Positions 62,881 through 64,000 of a DNA stretch of 64,000 nucleotides are shown one piece after another. Within the stretch, counting starts at the first letter, position 1. Every line of letters starts with the position of its first letter. The position numbers and the translations under genes were made by a program. The stretch is taken from assembly GCA_024279135.1 (NCBI GenBank), contig JAJRRU010000001.1, positions 95,945 through 159,944 of the forward strand, written 5' to 3'. Source of the stretch: Alphaproteobacteria bacterium (lineage in GTDB: Bacteria; Pseudomonadota; Alphaproteobacteria; Rhodospirillales; Casp-alpha2). The notes beneath the pieces are model-generated. The model worked only from the letters and a program-made list of their open reading frames with translations, was not told the origin of the DNA and ran no database searches.

Positions 62881-63650
62881 AAGGCCAGTCTGCTGCCGAG
62901 CAACTCCTGAAAGACCTGGGTGTTGTTGAGCCGAAGGATATTGACCTTGAGGCCATTGCCTATTCAACAGGTGCTTTGGTTAAATACCAAAACCTTAGCG
63001 GCTGTGAAGCTCGCATTGTCGGACGTGATAACAAAGCCGTGATTACCATCAACAAGGATGTGCGGCCAGCACGGCGTCGATTTTCAATCGGACATGAGCT
63101 GGGGCATTGGCATCATCACCGGGGGCGTGCATTTTCTTGCCGTGCAAGTGATATTGCAAACCGCACCCGAGAACTGACTGACCCGAAGAGGGTTGCCGAC
63201 CGTTATGCTGCAGATTTGTTGATGCCCCGGTATATTTTTGAGCCCATGGCTGATGCTGCCAAGAAATGTTCGTTCAAGACGGTTGATAGTCTCCGTGAAG
63301 AATTCGGCACAAGCACAACAGCCACAGCCATACGCCTTGTTCAATATGGGCCAGAGCCCGCAATGCTGGTCTGTCACACAGCAAAAAAACGGAAATGGTT
63401 TCGCCGTCCTGACTTTATCCCCGAACACTGGTTCCCACGGGAAGATATCGACCACGATAGCTACGCATTTAATGTGTTGTATGGCAGCGAAACACAAAGC
63501 CCTCGCAGAATGATGCCCTCAGAAGCCTGGTTTGATAACTGGAAGGTTCAGGACAAAGGCTTCCATGTGTTTGAAGAAACCCGTCAAGTTACATCAGGAG
63601 AAATCCTGACTCTGATTGTTTTCAAAGATGAAGAGATGATAAGCGATTAG
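62877..63650 (+). CDS. ImmA/IrrE family metallopeptidase
   Basis: 257 residues. The zinc motif HELGH is at 73-77, with GHELGHWHHHRG. In most members the third ligand is Glu in an E-A-N/D-x-F motif before the LLMP stretch; here that stretch reads RVADRYAADLLMP, with Val at the Glu position. The C-terminal 100 residues (after YGPEPAMLVC) hold a sensor-like beta domain. Family members cleave repressors or anti-sigma factors under stress; CapP does so for CBASS. Coupled to the acidic protein gene. Confidence 0.83.
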   Translation: MKGQSAAEQLLKDLGVVEPKDIDLEAIAYSTGALVKYQNLSGCEARIVGRDNKAVITINKDVRPARRRFSIGHELGHWHHHRGRAFSCRASDIANRTRELTDPKRVADRYAADLLMPRYIFEPMADAAKKCSFKTVDSLREEFGTSTTATAIRLVQYGPEPAMLVCHTAKKRKWFRRPDFIPEHWFPREDIDHDSYAFNVLYGSETQSPRRMMPSEAWFDNWKVQDKGFHVFEETRQVTSGEILTLIVFKDEEMISD

Positions 63651-63913
63651 AATTATCCTTCTACGACAGCAATAAAAGATGCCCACGCGTCATTTTCATC
63701 ACTTGAATTTTCTACCCGTATGGCTGCCAATAGAAATTGACGCGGCTTTAAAATTTAGTTTCAAGACTATCTAAAGAAGCCATAAGAGTATCCTGAGCAG
63801 GCGTTAGTTTTGAACTCCTTGTTCAATCCTAACAAACATCTACAGCACTGAATTTTATATATTTTAAACTGTATTAGTTCCGATCTGATCTGACACTGCT
63901 CCCTTGAAAGAGC
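63651..63913. other. Spacer to a putative insertion sequence
   Basis: No gene. The right part (from about 63880: GATCTGATCTGACACTGCTC) may be the terminal inverted repeat of an element, but its other end is outside the window. Confidence 0.4.
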
Positions 63914-63976
63914 GAGAGTTACCAGTTTTGATGGTGGTGCAACCCAACCATCGAAAACTTAGAAAAGGTAACTCTC
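63914..63976 (+). promoter_or_regulatory. Long fold-back hairpin just before the terminal reading frame
   Basis: GAGAGTTACC (63914-63923) pairs perfectly with GGTAACTCTC (63967-63976), and inside it GTTTTGATGG (63925-63934) pairs with CCATCGAAAAC with one bulge. The right arm contains the ribosome site of the next ATG (63977), so mRNA started outside would fold and block translation, as in the fold-back inhibition of IS transposases. Confidence 0.75.
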
Positions 63977-64000
63977 ATGATACAAAGTAACGTAAAAATC
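63977..64000 (+). CDS. Start of an open frame, possibly a transposase, cut by window edge
   Basis: ATG with AAAGG upstream, then eight codons MIQSNVKI before the window ends. The preceding fold-back hairpin and the TGATCTGACACTGCTCCC motif suggest a mobile element gene. Too short to assign to a family. Confidence 0.4.

Overview
The window looks like a chromosomal segment of a marine or aquatic alphaproteobacterium, most likely Rhodospirillales-like. This rests on gene content: an aa3 oxidase operon (coxB-coxA-ctaG-coxC), a class I PHA synthase, a GapR/DUF2312 protein, choline uptake (choXWV), and the block murA-hisG-hisD-UPF0262-phosphatase-infA-maf-rng-yacG-tRNA-Phe, an arrangement typical of alphaproteobacteria. 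Base composition is moderate in the core and AT-richer in the accessory stretches. No genus can be assigned from sequence reading alone.

Layout. 1-6.4 kb: M32 carboxypeptidase (cut by the window edge), a ZnuA-type zinc binder, heme O synthase, and a minus-strand catabolic trio (HIBADH-like dehydrogenase, enolase-superfamily sugar-acid enzyme, Zn alcohol dehydrogenase). 6.4-12.8 kb: an unusual orphan oxidase-subunit-I-like protein with DUF420 and a 35-residue membrane peptide, divergent from the coxBA-ctaG-coxC operon. 12.8-20.7 kb: a response regulator flanked by 60-bp direct repeats, phaC, then a GAF-PP2C-kinase fusion, a STAS protein and a four-gene MCE lipid transporter. 20.7-33.4 kb: pdxJ with a divergent MocR regulator and a perfect palindrome between them, housekeeping and detoxification enzymes, a histidine phosphatase broken by an in-frame stop, a TauD-like oxygenase, a TPR protein and an OFA transporter. 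33.4-37.2 kb: a cyclase remnant, a TSUP exporter and a complete psp system with a textbook sigma-54 promoter and twin PspF sites. 37-42 kb: amidase and choXWV. 42.4-48 kb: an AT-richer signalling island of hybrid sensors plus a solute-binding protein without transporter partners. 48.3-56 kb: tRNA-Thr and the conserved murA-to-yacG block ending at tRNA-Phe.

56-64 kb is an accessory defence island. It starts near a 5' fragment of tRNA-Ser(CGA), holds an exonuclease and a HicA/HicB-like toxin-antitoxin pair, and then a five-gene minus-strand operon: DUF2188, HNH nuclease fused to a glycine zipper, CapV-like patatin phospholipase, CD-NTase, and an E2-like protein with a SEC-C-type cysteine motif. 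The last three make a short type II CBASS. Divergent from it is a translationally coupled trio: sigma-like protein, acidic helical protein and ImmA/IrrE metallopeptidase. This may be a control module that takes the place of the known CapH/CapP pair. The window ends inside what looks like the start of an insertion sequence, with a fold-back hairpin in front of its first gene.

The best candidate for an undescribed system is the 58.0-63.7 kb locus: the CBASS core, the two added upstream genes, and the divergent sigma/acidic/protease trio.
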